Part shown: piece after piece, positions 34,387 to 43,857 of the stretch
Layout: the number at the start of each line of letters is the position of its first letter
Position numbering within the stretch: position 1 is the first letter of the stretch
Assembly (NCBI GenBank): GCA_964650705.1
Contig: CAZYUJ010000002.1
Location: 62,001-126,000 of the forward strand
From: Faeciplasma sp964650705
GTDB taxonomy: Bacteria; Bacillota; Clostridia; Oscillospirales; Ruminococcaceae
Direction: 5' to 3'
Length of the DNA: 64,000 nucleotides
Translations under genes and position numbers: made by a program
The notes under the pieces: generated by a model
Seen by the model: the letters and a program-made list of their open reading frames with translations, nothing else
Databases searched by the model: none
Told to the model about the DNA's origin: nothing

Positions 34387-35193
34387 TTATTTGCTGATTA
34401 AATGCTTGATAGCCTCAGCTATCGCGTCCTCATCACAGGTGCCGGTCAAGACAACATCGCAATGAGGCTTGACACAGTCCTGAGAATCATGAGGACAAAA
34501 GCTTATATCAGATGCTTTAAGCATCTCAATATCATTATCATAATCGCCTGCAGTAAATACTTTATGACCGTCTAACCGATATAGCTCAATGAGCTTATTC
34601 ATTCCGCTTTCCTTAGAGACGTTCACAGGCAAAACCTCTAAGAATCTATTAAGCGACCTAACAAAACGAACTTCCAAGCAATCATATTTCTTTACATACT
34701 CACAAAGTTCGTTGATAACCGACTCGTCATCCGCAAACAAAAGCTTGCAAATGGGTTCACCTACCTCGTCGATAGATTCGATCTTATCATATTTAGATCC
34801 AACTATTGACTGATGCCAAGCTTCAACTTCATTCATTCTCAAGTAATACTGTCCGTTAAGAGTGAATATTTCGGGAGCAACCGTCGGAAACTCTTTAAAA
34901 ATCTCGTTAACTATCTCATTGGCATCCACAGGTAAATACTTAGCCCAAACCACTTCTTTTTGATAAGGATCATAAAGCATCGCACCGTTACACAGGATCA
35001 TCGGAAGATCATAGTGTATATCATCAATATAGTTTGATATTGTTTGAATCGGTCTTCCCGTGGCGACAGTAAACTTACCGCCCATTGACTGATATAGCTT
35101 TATGGCCTCAACATTCTTTTCGGTAAGCCTTTTATCGGAAGAAAGAAGTGTACCGTCAAAATCAGATATAAAAACCGTGTTCTTTAAGTTCAT
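34387..35193 (-). CDS. Cof-type HAD-IIB family hydrolase
   Basis: 268 residues. HAD motif I DFDGTLL near residue 12, motif II VATGRP, a C2 cap domain in the middle, motif III Lys in the SKESGMNKLIEL segment and motif IV AGDYDNDIEML. Members dephosphorylate sugar phosphates, FMN or PLP; substrate not predictable here. The ATG overlaps the rluD stop by one base (TAATG), so they share a transcript. Confidence 0.9.
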   Translation of the reverse strand: MNLKNTVFISDFDGTLLSSDKRLTEKNVEAIKLYQSMGGKFTVATGRPIQTISNYIDDIHYDLPMILCNGAMLYDPYQKEVVWAKYLPVDANEIVNEIFKEFPTVAPEIFTLNGQYYLRMNEVEAWHQSIVGSKYDKIESIDEVGEPICKLLFADDESVINELCEYVKKYDCLEVRFVRSLNRFLEVLPVNVSKESGMNKLIELYRLDGHKVFTAGDYDNDIEMLKASDISFCPHDSQDCVKPHCDVVLTGTCDEDAIAEAIKHLISK

Positions 35194-36107
35194 TATAACC
35201 TCAATGAGTTAAGAAGTCTTATAAAGTATTCAGGCAGATCGCTTGAGAACTCAAGATATTCATCTGTTCTTGGATGTATAAAGCCGATCTTTCGAGCGTG
35301 AAGGCATTGACCTTTACAGCCTTTATACGGCTTGCTATAAACATCGTCGCCTAATATCGGGTGACCTATATGTGATGAATGCACTCTTATCTGATGTGTT
35401 CTGCCGGTTTCGAGTCTGAAACGAACATATGAATAGTTACCCATTTCCTCAAGAACATCATAGTGAGTGACAGCGTGTTTTGAGTTGATCGGGGTTACGC
35501 ACATACGTTTGCGATCATTTTTATCACGGCCGATCGGAGCGTCAACTGTTCCTGTCTTGTCCTTAAATCTTCCGAGACAGATAGCCTCGTATTCGCGTGT
35601 AAAGCTATGTGCCTTTATCTGCTCAGCAAGCTTGTTATGTGAAAAATCGTTTTTCGCAACGATCAAAAGACCGCTTGTATTCTTATCGATTCGATGCACG
35701 ATGCCGGGGCGGATGACACCATTGATACTAGAAAGCTGACCTTTACACTTATATAAAAGCGCATTCACAAGCGTTCCGTCATAATTTCCGGGAGCGGGAT
35801 GGACAACCATCCCTTGGGGTTTATCGACAACTAACAAGTCATCATCCTCATATATGATATCGATCGGAATGTCTTGTGCTTCGACCTTTAGATCAACAGG
35901 ATCGGGAATACTGATGACAACAATGTCCCCTATTGACAGCTTATAGCTCTTGCCGGCAACTCTTCCGTTGACAAGCACGCCGCCCTGCTCAATAAGTTTC
36001 GCAACAGCGGAACGTGTCAGATCGACTTCGTCTTGATCAGTGAGCCACTTATCAACTCGAATACCGACATCCTCAACCTCACAAACAAGCTCAAACCTGT
36101 TCATCAT
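35193..36107 (-). CDS. rluD: RluA-family pseudouridine synthase (RluD-like)
   Basis: 304 residues from ATG 36107 (GTG 36113 and ATG 36104 also possible). N-terminal S4 domain (VDKWLTDQDEVDLTRSAVAKLIEQGGVLVNGRV) and catalytic domain with HRIDKNTSGLLIVAKN carrying the active aspartate, and FRLETGRTHQIRVH. It isomerises uridines, for RluD in helix 69 of 23S rRNA. The pairing with lspA directly upstream (16 bp overlap) is conserved in Firmicutes. Confidence 0.93.
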   Translation of the reverse strand: MMNRFELVCEVEDVGIRVDKWLTDQDEVDLTRSAVAKLIEQGGVLVNGRVAGKSYKLSIGDIVVISIPDPVDLKVEAQDIPIDIIYEDDDLLVVDKPQGMVVHPAPGNYDGTLVNALLYKCKGQLSSINGVIRPGIVHRIDKNTSGLLIVAKNDFSHNKLAEQIKAHSFTREYEAICLGRFKDKTGTVDAPIGRDKNDRKRMCVTPINSKHAVTHYDVLEEMGNYSYVRFRLETGRTHQIRVHSSHIGHPILGDDVYSKPYKGCKGQCLHARKIGFIHPRTDEYLEFSSDLPEYFIRLLNSLRL

Positions 36108-36663
36108 CTTCACCGTTTTGGGCAGTCTGTTCGGAAGGTGCTTGCAGTTTCTTCTTTTGCTGTTTTATATCGGATATTTCAGTGGCAAAAACATAAACGC
36201 AATAGCCGATAGCACCGACAACGACGCACATATCCGCAAAATTAAATACGGGAAAATCAATAAAACTTAGATTGATATAATCAATAACGCCGTTAAAATC
36301 GGGCTCGATCAGCATTCTTATACGATCAATAAGGTTGCCAATGCCACCTGAAACAATCAGAGAAAAGCAAATAAAATCAAATCTGCCGAGCTTTTTTCTC
36401 TTTAATATCATATATGCCAGAATCCCGAGCATTACGATCGAAGTGAAAACGATCAAGAAAACTGTTTGTCCGCCCAAAATGCTCCATCCCGCGCCATCAT
36501 TTCTTATATGGGTAAGTCCGAATATTTCGAAATTCCCGATAGAGAACGTATAATAGTTTTTTGCAAATCCGAAGCATTCAGCATAATTGTTGACTATCAG
36601 AATTTTAATTAGCTGGTCGCAAGCAACCAAAGAAATGATCAAGATAAGTGAAAGTATCAGCAC
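36091..36663 (-). CDS. lspA: Lipoprotein signal peptidase (signal peptidase II)
   Basis: 190 residues with four transmembrane helices. Both catalytic aspartates are in place: GGIGNLIDRI and VFNFADMCVVVG. N-terminal VACDQLIKILI is conserved. It cleaves prolipoproteins before the modified cysteine. Starts with GTG 36663 after AAAAGGATGG. It has a C-terminal cytoplasmic extension of about 30 charged residues (QQKKKLQAPSEQTAQNGED), longer than most. Its own client in this window is the lipoprotein at 52.6-54.0 kb. Confidence 0.95.
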   Translation of the reverse strand: MLILSLILIISLVACDQLIKILIVNNYAECFGFAKNYYTFSIGNFEIFGLTHIRNDGAGWSILGGQTVFLIVFTSIVMLGILAYMILKRKKLGRFDFICFSLIVSGGIGNLIDRIRMLIEPDFNGVIDYINLSFIDFPVFNFADMCVVVGAIGYCVYVFATEISDIKQQKKKLQAPSEQTAQNGEDDEQV

Positions 36664-36694
36664 ACTTATATACCATCCTTTTAACGCACAAAGT

Positions 36695-36722
36695 CGATTG
36701 TCGCACGTTCATGCGACAATCG
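36695..36722 (-). terminator. Hairpin after ileS
   Basis: An 11 bp perfect stem, CGATTGTCGCA (36695-36705) with TGCGACAATCG (36712-36722), and a 6 nt loop, 13 bp after the ileS stop. The - strand continues ACTTTGTGCGTTAAAA, only a loose T-tract. Probably an intrinsic terminator separating ileS from lspA. Confidence 0.75.
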
Positions 36723-36734
36723 AACAATGAAATT

Positions 36735-39527
36735 TTACTTAACAGTTCCTGCACATCTAGCGCAAAGTGTAGGATGTTCTTCGGACTGACCGACAGTATC
36801 GGAATAGATCCAGCAGCGCTCACACTTATGACCGGATGCTTTCTTCACAGTAAGTCCAAGTCCTGTAGTCTCGCCGGTGAATTCTCCGGATTCGCCCTTT
36901 TCAATGTCTACTCTGGATACGATGAATACAGATGGCAAAACATCAACGATATTAACGAGCTTATCATAATCAGCATCGCCTGCGGTGATTACAAGATCAG
37001 CCTCCAAAGAAGAACCGATCAATTTTTCAGCACGCTTAAGCTCAAGAGCCTTCTTAGCATCAACTCTTAAGTTATAGATATAATCCCACTTAGAAACAAA
37101 TTCATCGTTGAATTCAAGACCTGAAACTGTGGGCATATCATTCAAGAAGATGCTTCTTGCGTCATCATCCTTAGACTTGGGCATATATGACCATATCTCA
37201 TCGGCTGTGAACGAGAGAATAGGTGCAACCAAGCGAGCAATAGCAGAAAGAACCTTGTACATAACTGTCTGAGCGCTACGTCTGAGCTCGCTGTCGGGAG
37301 CTTCACAATAAAGTCTATCCTTGATGATATCAAGATAGAAGTTAGACATATCAACAACACAGAAGTTGTGAATGGAATGGAATACGATATGGAAATCGAA
37401 ACTATTATATGCTTCGTTAACCTTAGTAATGAGGTTGTCGAGCTTCATTATTGCCCACTTGTCAAGCTCAGGCATGTTTTCATATGCAACTGCATCAGTA
37501 TCAATATTGAAGCCGCCCTGGTTGCAGATGTTGCCCAAAATATAGCGAGCAGTATTTCTGATCTTCTTATATGCTTCAGAAAGCTGAGCGAGTATTTCCT
37601 TGGAAATTCTGATATCAGAGTGATAGTCGCTCGATGCAACCCAAAGTCTTAAGATATCAGCACCGTTCTTGTCATAGATCTCCTTGGGTTCAATACCGTT
37701 GCCCAAAGACTTATGCATCGTCTTGCCCTCGCCGTCAACTACCCAGCCGTGAGTGCAGACAGCCTTATAAGGAGCTCTTCCGTTAACAACAACGCTTGTC
37801 AAGAGGGATGATTGGAACCATCCTCTGTACTGGTCAGCGCCTTCCAAATAGAGGTCAGCGGGAGACTTGAGGTCATCACGTTCGTCCAAAACTGCGGCAT
37901 GAGTAACGCCTGAGTCAAACCAAACGTCCATAATGTCGGTTTCCTTTGTGAACTCTTCGCATCCGCATTCACACTTGAATCCTTCGGGCAAGAAGTATTC
38001 AACATCGTGAGCATACCAAGCGTCTGAGCCCTCAACTCTGAAGATATCAGAGATCTTGTCAATCAAATCGCCATCGATAATAGGCTTACCGCAATCATTG
38101 CAGTATACGATCGGGAAAGGAACGCCCCAAGTTCTCTGACGGGAAATGCACCAGTCGGAACGGTCTCTTACCATTCCCTTGATGCGCTCTTCACCCCATC
38201 CGGGAATCCACTGAACATCCTCAATTGCCTTGATGGTTTCATCCTTGAAATCATCGACAGAGCAGAACCACTGCTGTGTCGCTCTGAACAAGATGGGAGA
38301 CTTACATCTCCAGCAGTGAGGATACTGGTGAACGATCTTCGAGGAAGCAAACATCGCACCGGTTTCAACCAAGTGCTTGCCGATGACCTTGTTAGCGTCA
38401 TCAGTCTTAAGACCCGCAAACATACCGGCTTCTTCGGTCAAAACGCCCTTACCGTCAACGGCAACAACGATTCCGACCTCATCATATTTCTTTGCAACTT
38501 CGAAGTCATCAACACCGTAACCGGGAGCTGTATGAACACAGCCTGTACCGCTGTCAAGTGTTACATGATCACCAACAATGACGAGCGATTCTCTGTCCAT
38601 AAATGGATGCTGAGCAGTGCAGTATTCAAGTTCAGCACCCGTGAACGAACCAACGGTCTCATATTCGGTGATGTTAGCTGCTGCAAGAGTAGGCTCGATG
38701 AGGTCACGAGCCATGATATAGTTTTCACCGTTAGCTTTAACAACAGTATATTCATATTCGGGACCCAAGCAGATAGCAAGGTTACCGGGAAGAGTCCAGG
38801 TTGTGGTCGTCCAGATAACAAAGAATGTTTTATCAAGATCAAGACCGAGCTCGGTCAAAAGGCCCTTATCGTTGTTAACCTTGAACTTAACATAGATGGA
38901 CATACAAGGATCATCATTATATTCGATCTCGGCTTCAGCCAAAGCAGTCTGACACTCAGGGCACCAATATACAGGCTTAAGTCCTTTATATACGTAGCCG
39001 CGTTTTGCCATCTCACCGAACACCTTGATCTGACGAGCTTCAAACTCAGGCTTCAATGTGAGATAAGGATCTTCAAAATCGCCCAAAACGCCCAAGCGCT
39101 TGAACTGAGTTCTTTGGCTGTCAACATAAGAAAGTGCATAGTCATGACAATGCTTTCTGAGTTCCAAAGGCGGGATAGCGCCGTTTTCAACGCCGATAGC
39201 CTTCATTGCTCTGAGCTCGATAGGCAAGCCGTGAGTATCCCATCCGGGAACATAGTTTGAGCAGTAGCCGCTCATGTTCTTTTGCTTAACGATAATGTCC
39301 TTTAATACCTTGTTAAGTGCAGTGCCCAAATGAATGTCACCGTTTGCATAAGGAGGGCCATCGTGCAAAATGTAAGAAGGCTTACCTTCGTTCTTCTTTA
39401 TAATTTCTTTGTAAAGAGCTTCATTGTCCCACTTTTCAACCATAACGGGTTCCTTAGTAGGAAGATTGCCTCTCATAGGATACTCTGTCTCTGGAAGATT
39501 CAGAGTCTTATTATAATCCTGCGCCAT
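36735..39527 (-). CDS. ileS: Isoleucyl-tRNA synthetase
   Basis: 930 residues, bacterial type 1. HIGH motif is GDIHLGTALNKVLKD, the CP1 editing domain has the WTTTTWTLPGN block, the KMSKS loop appears as KTMHKSLGN, and the C-terminus has a Cys4 zinc finger (CERCW...CARCAG). It charges tRNA-Ile. The leader is only 26 bp after divIVA and holds no T-box, so expression appears tied to the division cluster. The M-H-K-S loop keeps the second, essential lysine. Confidence 0.97.
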   Translation of the reverse strand: MAQDYNKTLNLPETEYPMRGNLPTKEPVMVEKWDNEALYKEIIKKNEGKPSYILHDGPPYANGDIHLGTALNKVLKDIIVKQKNMSGYCSNYVPGWDTHGLPIELRAMKAIGVENGAIPPLELRKHCHDYALSYVDSQRTQFKRLGVLGDFEDPYLTLKPEFEARQIKVFGEMAKRGYVYKGLKPVYWCPECQTALAEAEIEYNDDPCMSIYVKFKVNNDKGLLTELGLDLDKTFFVIWTTTTWTLPGNLAICLGPEYEYTVVKANGENYIMARDLIEPTLAAANITEYETVGSFTGAELEYCTAQHPFMDRESLVIVGDHVTLDSGTGCVHTAPGYGVDDFEVAKKYDEVGIVVAVDGKGVLTEEAGMFAGLKTDDANKVIGKHLVETGAMFASSKIVHQYPHCWRCKSPILFRATQQWFCSVDDFKDETIKAIEDVQWIPGWGEERIKGMVRDRSDWCISRQRTWGVPFPIVYCNDCGKPIIDGDLIDKISDIFRVEGSDAWYAHDVEYFLPEGFKCECGCEEFTKETDIMDVWFDSGVTHAAVLDERDDLKSPADLYLEGADQYRGWFQSSLLTSVVVNGRAPYKAVCTHGWVVDGEGKTMHKSLGNGIEPKEIYDKNGADILRLWVASSDYHSDIRISKEILAQLSEAYKKIRNTARYILGNICNQGGFNIDTDAVAYENMPELDKWAIMKLDNLITKVNEAYNSFDFHIVFHSIHNFCVVDMSNFYLDIIKDRLYCEAPDSELRRSAQTVMYKVLSAIARLVAPILSFTADEIWSYMPKSKDDDARSIFLNDMPTVSGLEFNDEFVSKWDYIYNLRVDAKKALELKRAEKLIGSSLEADLVITAGDADYDKLVNIVDVLPSVFIVSRVDIEKGESGEFTGETTGLGLTVKKASGHKCERCWIYSDTVGQSEEHPTLCARCAGTVK

Positions 39528-39553
39528 GATAATGTTTGTCCCCTTGCTATTAA

Positions 39554-40321
39554 TTATTTATGTGTGTTATTTCCGAATTTTAGTTCATTAGCGGAATAGT
39601 TGTGACGTTTAAACGAGCCGTCAAAACCGAAATCACGCTCTGTATGACCGTTAGCAGGCTTTGCAGGCTCTGCCTTCTTCTGTTCTTCAGCAGGCTTTTC
39701 TTCCTCTGCTGCAGGAGCTTCAACAGCTACAGGCGCTTCTTCGGGCTTGGTGTTCAAGATCTCGTTGATCTGATCGTCAGTAAGCTCAGGCAAAGAAACT
39801 GCGAGCTTGGACTGTTCCGTAAGCATATTGATAAGATTTTTCTTAAACTGGTTAACTTCGATCTTGAGCTTGTTGAGCTTGTCTGTCTGAAGCTCGATCT
39901 GAGTCTTGGATGCAGCAACAACAGCATTGAGCTTGTCGTTTTCTTCTTTAATTGCCTGTGCAACCTTTGCAACCTCAGCTTTCTTGAGGGCTTCACAGTC
40001 ATTAGATATCTCAGCAAGCAAAGCGTCTCTTTCAGCCTTGGCATCAGCAACGATCTTTTCAGCATCAGCCTTAGCGTCGGCAACGATTCTGTTACCCTGC
40101 TTCTGAGCAACCAAGAGAGCATCTCTTATAGCGTCCTCATCGTTTCTGTATTCATTGATCTTTTCGACGAGCTTAATGATCTTCGCTTCGTTCTCTTCCT
40201 TTTCCTTGACTACCTTGGCATAAGCGATAGCTAAGTCGCGAAGATATTCATCAACTTCCTCAGGCTTGTATCCGAAGGTTCCCTTTTCGAACTTCTTAGC
40301 TGCGATTTCTTTTGGGTTCAT
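39554..40321 (-). CDS. divIVA: DivIVA domain protein
   Basis: 255 residues. N-terminal DivIVA lipid-binding domain (NPKEIAAKKFEKGTFGYKPEEVDEYLRDLAIAY), a long coiled coil to about residue 185 with heptad-like charged repeats, then a Pro/Glu/Ala-rich linker (PEEAPVAVEAPAAEEE...) and a basic tail. DivIVA marks curved membrane at division sites and poles. Order sepF-ylmH-divIVA-ileS matches Gram-positive division clusters. Confidence 0.93.
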   Translation of the reverse strand: MNPKEIAAKKFEKGTFGYKPEEVDEYLRDLAIAYAKVVKEKEENEAKIIKLVEKINEYRNDEDAIRDALLVAQKQGNRIVADAKADAEKIVADAKAERDALLAEISNDCEALKKAEVAKVAQAIKEENDKLNAVVAASKTQIELQTDKLNKLKIEVNQFKKNLINMLTEQSKLAVSLPELTDDQINEILNTKPEEAPVAVEAPAAEEEKPAEEQKKAEPAKPANGHTERDFGFDGSFKRHNYSANELKFGNNTHK

Positions 40322-40337
40322 CTCTATTCCTCCTATA

Positions 40338-41111
40338 TTATTTAAACTTCTTTATAGTGATAAAAATTCTGTCTTTTTTAGAATTTCCGCCAACATGATC
40401 AAGCACAAACTTCCCGAATCCTTTGACGGAAAACGTGTCGCCCTCGTCGATCCTAGCGCTTGTGTTATATGTGACAACACGATTTAACAAAACACCCTTT
40501 GCCTTGATGAGATCACCGGCCTTCTCACGCGATATGTGCAAAGCCAAAGATAAAACAGCATCAAGACGCAAAGAAGCTACAGTAGAGGTGATATCCTCGA
40601 ACTGTTGCTCAGGAATGTCATTATTTTCATCAAAATCAAAGCTTATACTGACGCCGACTTTGCCGACTTTTGTCATCTCACTCACGAGCTTTAATGCTGA
40701 ATTATACACAAACACGACCGCACGCTTTTCACCGACGAGGATATCCCCTATCATTTCACGTTTGATCTCAAGAGCCATGATAGAGCCAAGAAAATCACGG
40801 TGTGTTGGAGTATCAGCCGATCTATAGTTGAACACGACAGGCGTAAACGGAAAAACATCCTCAATTCCATACCCGCCGGGATCGAAGCCGACACATGTTC
40901 GCACCGCTCCTGTATAACCGCCGTAAAACATGAATGAATTTATGTGTTCATGCTTAAGTGACGACTCGCAAAGTGCTGCTTGGCGTTCATCTAAAAAAGC
41001 AGAGAACCTCGGTCTCAGTGATGTCTCACTTTGTTTTGCAAGATCCAATATATGTCTGACAAGAATTCTGTCATCATCATTTAAGACCGAAGGCGCCACG
41101 AATTTACTCAT
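40338..41111 (-). CDS. ylmH: YlmH-type RNA-binding protein with S4 domain
   Basis: 257 residues. N-terminal YlmH domain with YGGYTGAVRTCVGFDP, middle domain with HRDFLGSIMALEIKREMIGDI and a C-terminal S4 domain (DLIKAKGVLLNRVVTYNTSARIDEGDTFSVKGFGKF). In B. subtilis YlmH has been linked to ribosome quality control as well as division. The ATG overlaps the sepF stop (ATGA). Confidence 0.93.
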   Translation of the reverse strand: MSKFVAPSVLNDDDRILVRHILDLAKQSETSLRPRFSAFLDERQAALCESSLKHEHINSFMFYGGYTGAVRTCVGFDPGGYGIEDVFPFTPVVFNYRSADTPTHRDFLGSIMALEIKREMIGDILVGEKRAVVFVYNSALKLVSEMTKVGKVGVSISFDFDENNDIPEQQFEDITSTVASLRLDAVLSLALHISREKAGDLIKAKGVLLNRVVTYNTSARIDEGDTFSVKGFGKFVLDHVGGNSKKDRIFITIKKFK

Positions 41112-41530
41112 TCAAAGCTATATCCGCTGTTCTCAATCTCGCTCATCAGATCAACACCGCTGAAGCCGACGTTTTTCGGCATGATAACGAATGTCTTCTG
41201 AGCAGTCATCTTGATGGTGGCATCATTAGCATATGCAACGCCGGAAAGGAAGTCCATAATGCGTCTTGCATCATCGTTCTTAACCTGCTCAAGATTGAGC
41301 AAAACAGTCTTCTGACGCTTAAGGTCATCACCGATAGATCTCACTTCGGAGAAATCGGAAGGTCTTGCCAAAACGATCTGAACAGTTGCAGTTGTGTTGA
41401 TCTTGACTTCTCTGTTCTTTCTTTCTTCAGTAACGTCAACGGTTTCTGCGGTTTCTTCGTAGATGGGCTGATACTCTTCTTCCTCTTCAGGACCTAAGAA
41501 AAAGCCTTTAATCGAATCTAAAACGCTCAT
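41108..41530 (-). CDS. sepF: Cell division protein SepF
   Basis: 140 residues. An N-terminal amphipathic membrane-binding helix (MSVLDSIKGFFLG) and acidic linker are followed by the SepF core (QIVLARPSDFSEVRSIGDDLKRQKTVLLNLEQVKNDDARRIMDFLSGVAYA). SepF rings tether FtsZ to the membrane. A sigma-A promoter lies 63 bp upstream, so this heads sepF-ylmH-divIVA-ileS. ylmE and ylmG, usual neighbours, are absent. Confidence 0.95.
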   Translation of the reverse strand: MSVLDSIKGFFLGPEEEEEYQPIYEETAETVDVTEERKNREVKINTTATVQIVLARPSDFSEVRSIGDDLKRQKTVLLNLEQVKNDDARRIMDFLSGVAYANDATIKMTAQKTFVIMPKNVGFSGVDLMSEIENSGYSFE

Positions 41531-41592
41531 ATTTTTACCTCCGTATTTTATTTGAAATTATCACTTAGATACAAGTATATCCATACTATTTT

Positions 41593-41621
41593 ATTATCAT
41601 ATATTTTAGCCTCAATGTCAA
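41593..41621 (-). promoter_or_regulatory. Sigma-A promoter of the sepF-ylmH-divIVA-ileS operon
   Basis: Perfect -35 TTGACA (41621-41616) and -10 GATAAT (41598-41593), 17 bp apart on the - strand. Transcription would begin about 41586, leaving a leader of some 55 nt with GGAGG before the sepF ATG. Confidence 0.8.
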
Positions 41622-41654
41622 GATGAAAACGCTAAAATCATTGTAAAATAGTCA

Positions 41655-42899
41655 TTAAGATTCAATATTTTGTGTGTTCACAACAGTTTCAAGCGGCTCA
41701 AGAAGTATCTTATCATATAAATTGAGATACTCGGAATCGGATGTGTTTTCGGACAGAACATAATCATCGCCCTCGTAAATTACGTCAAGCTTTTTAAACT
41801 CGATCTGCTCGCCTTCTATAACATATACACCCTTTTCGCCGTTAACGAATCTTATAGCGCTTCTGGACACTCTGATCCCCGTGTGCTCACTGAATATCAG
41901 CTCAACCTCTGCAGTTCTCAATGCGGCAATATCGCTGTTAAGCTCCTCACATGAAAGGACAATAATCGCCTCATTTCCGTTACCGGTTGAGGTTATAGAC
42001 TCAACAATTACGCTATGGCGTTCGTTTGTAGAAACAAACGAGAGCGTTATCTTTTGGTTGACGAAATATCTGTCGGCTGTATCGATAATGCCGACCATCT
42101 TCCACGAATAATCGCTGAATACTTTGCCGATAACGTTTTCATAGTCGCTCGTTATGTTTTTGGGGTTCTTAATAATATTTTTGATCTCCTCAACGGTCAA
42201 TGAAGAGATGGAATCGGTCGACAACAACGACTCATATCCATCAAATGCTGACGTGAAATATCCCGTTTCCGACGAAGTGATCGAGCTCAGCGGGGCCTTG
42301 AGCGAAGCATTCAAAATGCTAAGCTCAGTCGAGAGCTCACTGATGCGATCGGAAAAATCCGTCTCGAGATTTGTCGAAATATTATATATATTCATAAGCT
42401 TAAGCATATCGTTACTTTCCGAATAGGCTGTTGAAAAATCACCTGAAGCAAGACTGAGCAAAAGCTCCTTATAGCTCTCTGTAACCTGAGCTGTAATGAA
42501 CTCCGGCTGAGCATAGTCAGTTGTTCCGTGATCCTGAGCTTTGTTCAAGATATCAAGCTCTTCCTCAAGCTTTTCTATTCGATAACGATTATACAGCTGC
42601 TCATATGAGTCATATATATTTGCTATATTAGACTTTTTGGACAGACGTGAACCGTCTTTGGCGGTATAATCCATAACTCCCGTGCCTGTATATGTGGAGT
42701 ATACAAGCTTTTCATCGCGAACCAAAACGCCTGTGAATGATATACCGTCCTTGCATGTATATAAGACAGCATCTTCTGTATCGTTGCTGGTATTAATACC
42801 GACATATATCTGTGAAACAATAAGTACTACTACGCAGATGATTACGATACCGAACAAAAGCGTATCTCTTATATTTCTGAATCTAGCATTCGTTTTCAA
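41655..42899 (-). CDS. HlyD-like membrane-anchored protein of the division cluster
   Basis: 414 residues. One N-terminal transmembrane helix (about 13-33, LLFGIVIICVVVLIVSQIYVG) and an extracytoplasmic part with a barrel-sandwich start (DGISFTGVLVRDEKLVYSTYTGTGVMDYTAKDGSRLSKKSNIANIY), a helical region of about 170 residues and a C-terminal beta domain. This is the HlyD/RND-adaptor-like protein found beside sepF in many Clostridia; no transporter gene is adjacent, so an export role is doubtful. The start is TTG 42899 with GAGGTGA overlapping the end of miaA. Confidence 0.75.
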   Translation of the reverse strand: MKTNARFRNIRDTLLFGIVIICVVVLIVSQIYVGINTSNDTEDAVLYTCKDGISFTGVLVRDEKLVYSTYTGTGVMDYTAKDGSRLSKKSNIANIYDSYEQLYNRYRIEKLEEELDILNKAQDHGTTDYAQPEFITAQVTESYKELLLSLASGDFSTAYSESNDMLKLMNIYNISTNLETDFSDRISELSTELSILNASLKAPLSSITSSETGYFTSAFDGYESLLSTDSISSLTVEEIKNIIKNPKNITSDYENVIGKVFSDYSWKMVGIIDTADRYFVNQKITLSFVSTNERHSVIVESITSTGNGNEAIIVLSCEELNSDIAALRTAEVELIFSEHTGIRVSRSAIRFVNGEKGVYVIEGEQIEFKKLDVIYEGDDYVLSENTSDSEYLNLYDKILLEPLETVVNTQNIES

Positions 42900-42903
42900 A
42901 CTG

Positions 42904-43854
42904 TCACCTCGTGCCTAATACACCCGATTTTTCAATGATATCAAGCGCTTTGTTAACGACTTCATCAAAGTTTTCACATTCATCGGGATATATCCAGTTT
43001 ATTCTTTCATCACGTCTGAACCATGTTAACTGACGCTTTGCATAATGTCTTGTTTCAAGCTTCAGCTTTTCCACACAGTCGTCAAGCGTCGATTCACCTT
43101 TGAAATAAGGCGAGAGCTCTTTATAGCCGATCGCTTGATATGAAGTCTTAAGAGAATCATCGCCAAGGACTCGCCCGGCTTCTTCGAGAAGACCGTCATC
43201 AAGCATCATATCAACTCTAAGATTTACTCTATCATATAAACGCTGTCTGTCAGCATAATTGATGCCGATCATACAAACGTCATATGGACTTTCAATAAGC
43301 TTGCTGTTCTTAACGGTTTCGGTCATGGTGATCCCCGTGACCTTATAGACCTCGACAGCCCGTATGATCCTATTGAGATTATTCTCGTGAAGCTTTTCAG
43401 CAGTTTCGGGATCAAACTCTCTAAGCATTTCGAGCAGATATCCGTTTCCCTTCTCGTGTGCAAGCTGCAAAAGCTCCTGTCTGATTTCAGTTGAAGAACA
43501 GGTGTCATCAAAGCTGACATTATCGATCAGCGAATTGATATAAAGTCCCGTTCCGCCGCAAACTAGGGGTATCGCTCCCCTATCAGAAATCTCCCTTATG
43601 GCATCATGTGCAAGCCGAACGTAATCAGCAACCGAAAAGCTGTCACCCGGCTCCAAAAAGTCGATAAGATGATGCTTAACTCCGTCCATCTCTTCAAGAG
43701 TCGGTTTTGCGGTTGCGATCTGCATACCCTTATATACCTGCATGGAATCGGCTGAAATAACCTCGCAACCCAACGCCTTGGACACAGCAATCGATAATGC
43801 AGTTTTCCCTGATGCGGTCGGCCCGCATATAACGATAAGTGGCTGCTTAGACAT
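42904..43854 (-). CDS. miaA: tRNA dimethylallyltransferase MiaA
   Basis: 316 residues. P-loop GPTASGKTALSIAV, DSMQVYKGM, KHHLIDFLEPGDSFSVADY and GGTGLYINSL are all present, with QLTWFRRDERINW at the C-terminus. It adds an isopentenyl group to A37 of tRNAs reading U-starting codons, using DMAPP. It lies 3 bp after mutL and 4 bp before the HlyD-like gene. Confidence 0.96.
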   Translation of the reverse strand: MSKQPLIVICGPTASGKTALSIAVSKALGCEVISADSMQVYKGMQIATAKPTLEEMDGVKHHLIDFLEPGDSFSVADYVRLAHDAIREISDRGAIPLVCGGTGLYINSLIDNVSFDDTCSSTEIRQELLQLAHEKGNGYLLEMLREFDPETAEKLHENNLNRIIRAVEVYKVTGITMTETVKNSKLIESPYDVCMIGINYADRQRLYDRVNLRVDMMLDDGLLEEAGRVLGDDSLKTSYQAIGYKELSPYFKGESTLDDCVEKLKLETRHYAKRQLTWFRRDERINWIYPDECENFDEVVNKALDIIEKSGVLGTR

Positions 43855-43857
43855 TAG

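Noticed and set aside
38316..39260. 314-residue open frame on + inside ileS
   Set aside because: Lies wholly antisense to ileS, whose full set of synthetase motifs runs through the same bases. No family match.
36735..39527. Damaged KMSKS loop in IleS (KTMHKSLGN)
   Set aside because: The catalytic second lysine and following SLGN are present and the rest of the enzyme is intact; I take it as a tolerated variant.
39528..39553. T-box leader for ileS
   Set aside because: Only 26 bp separate divIVA and ileS; no T-box core is present in either.
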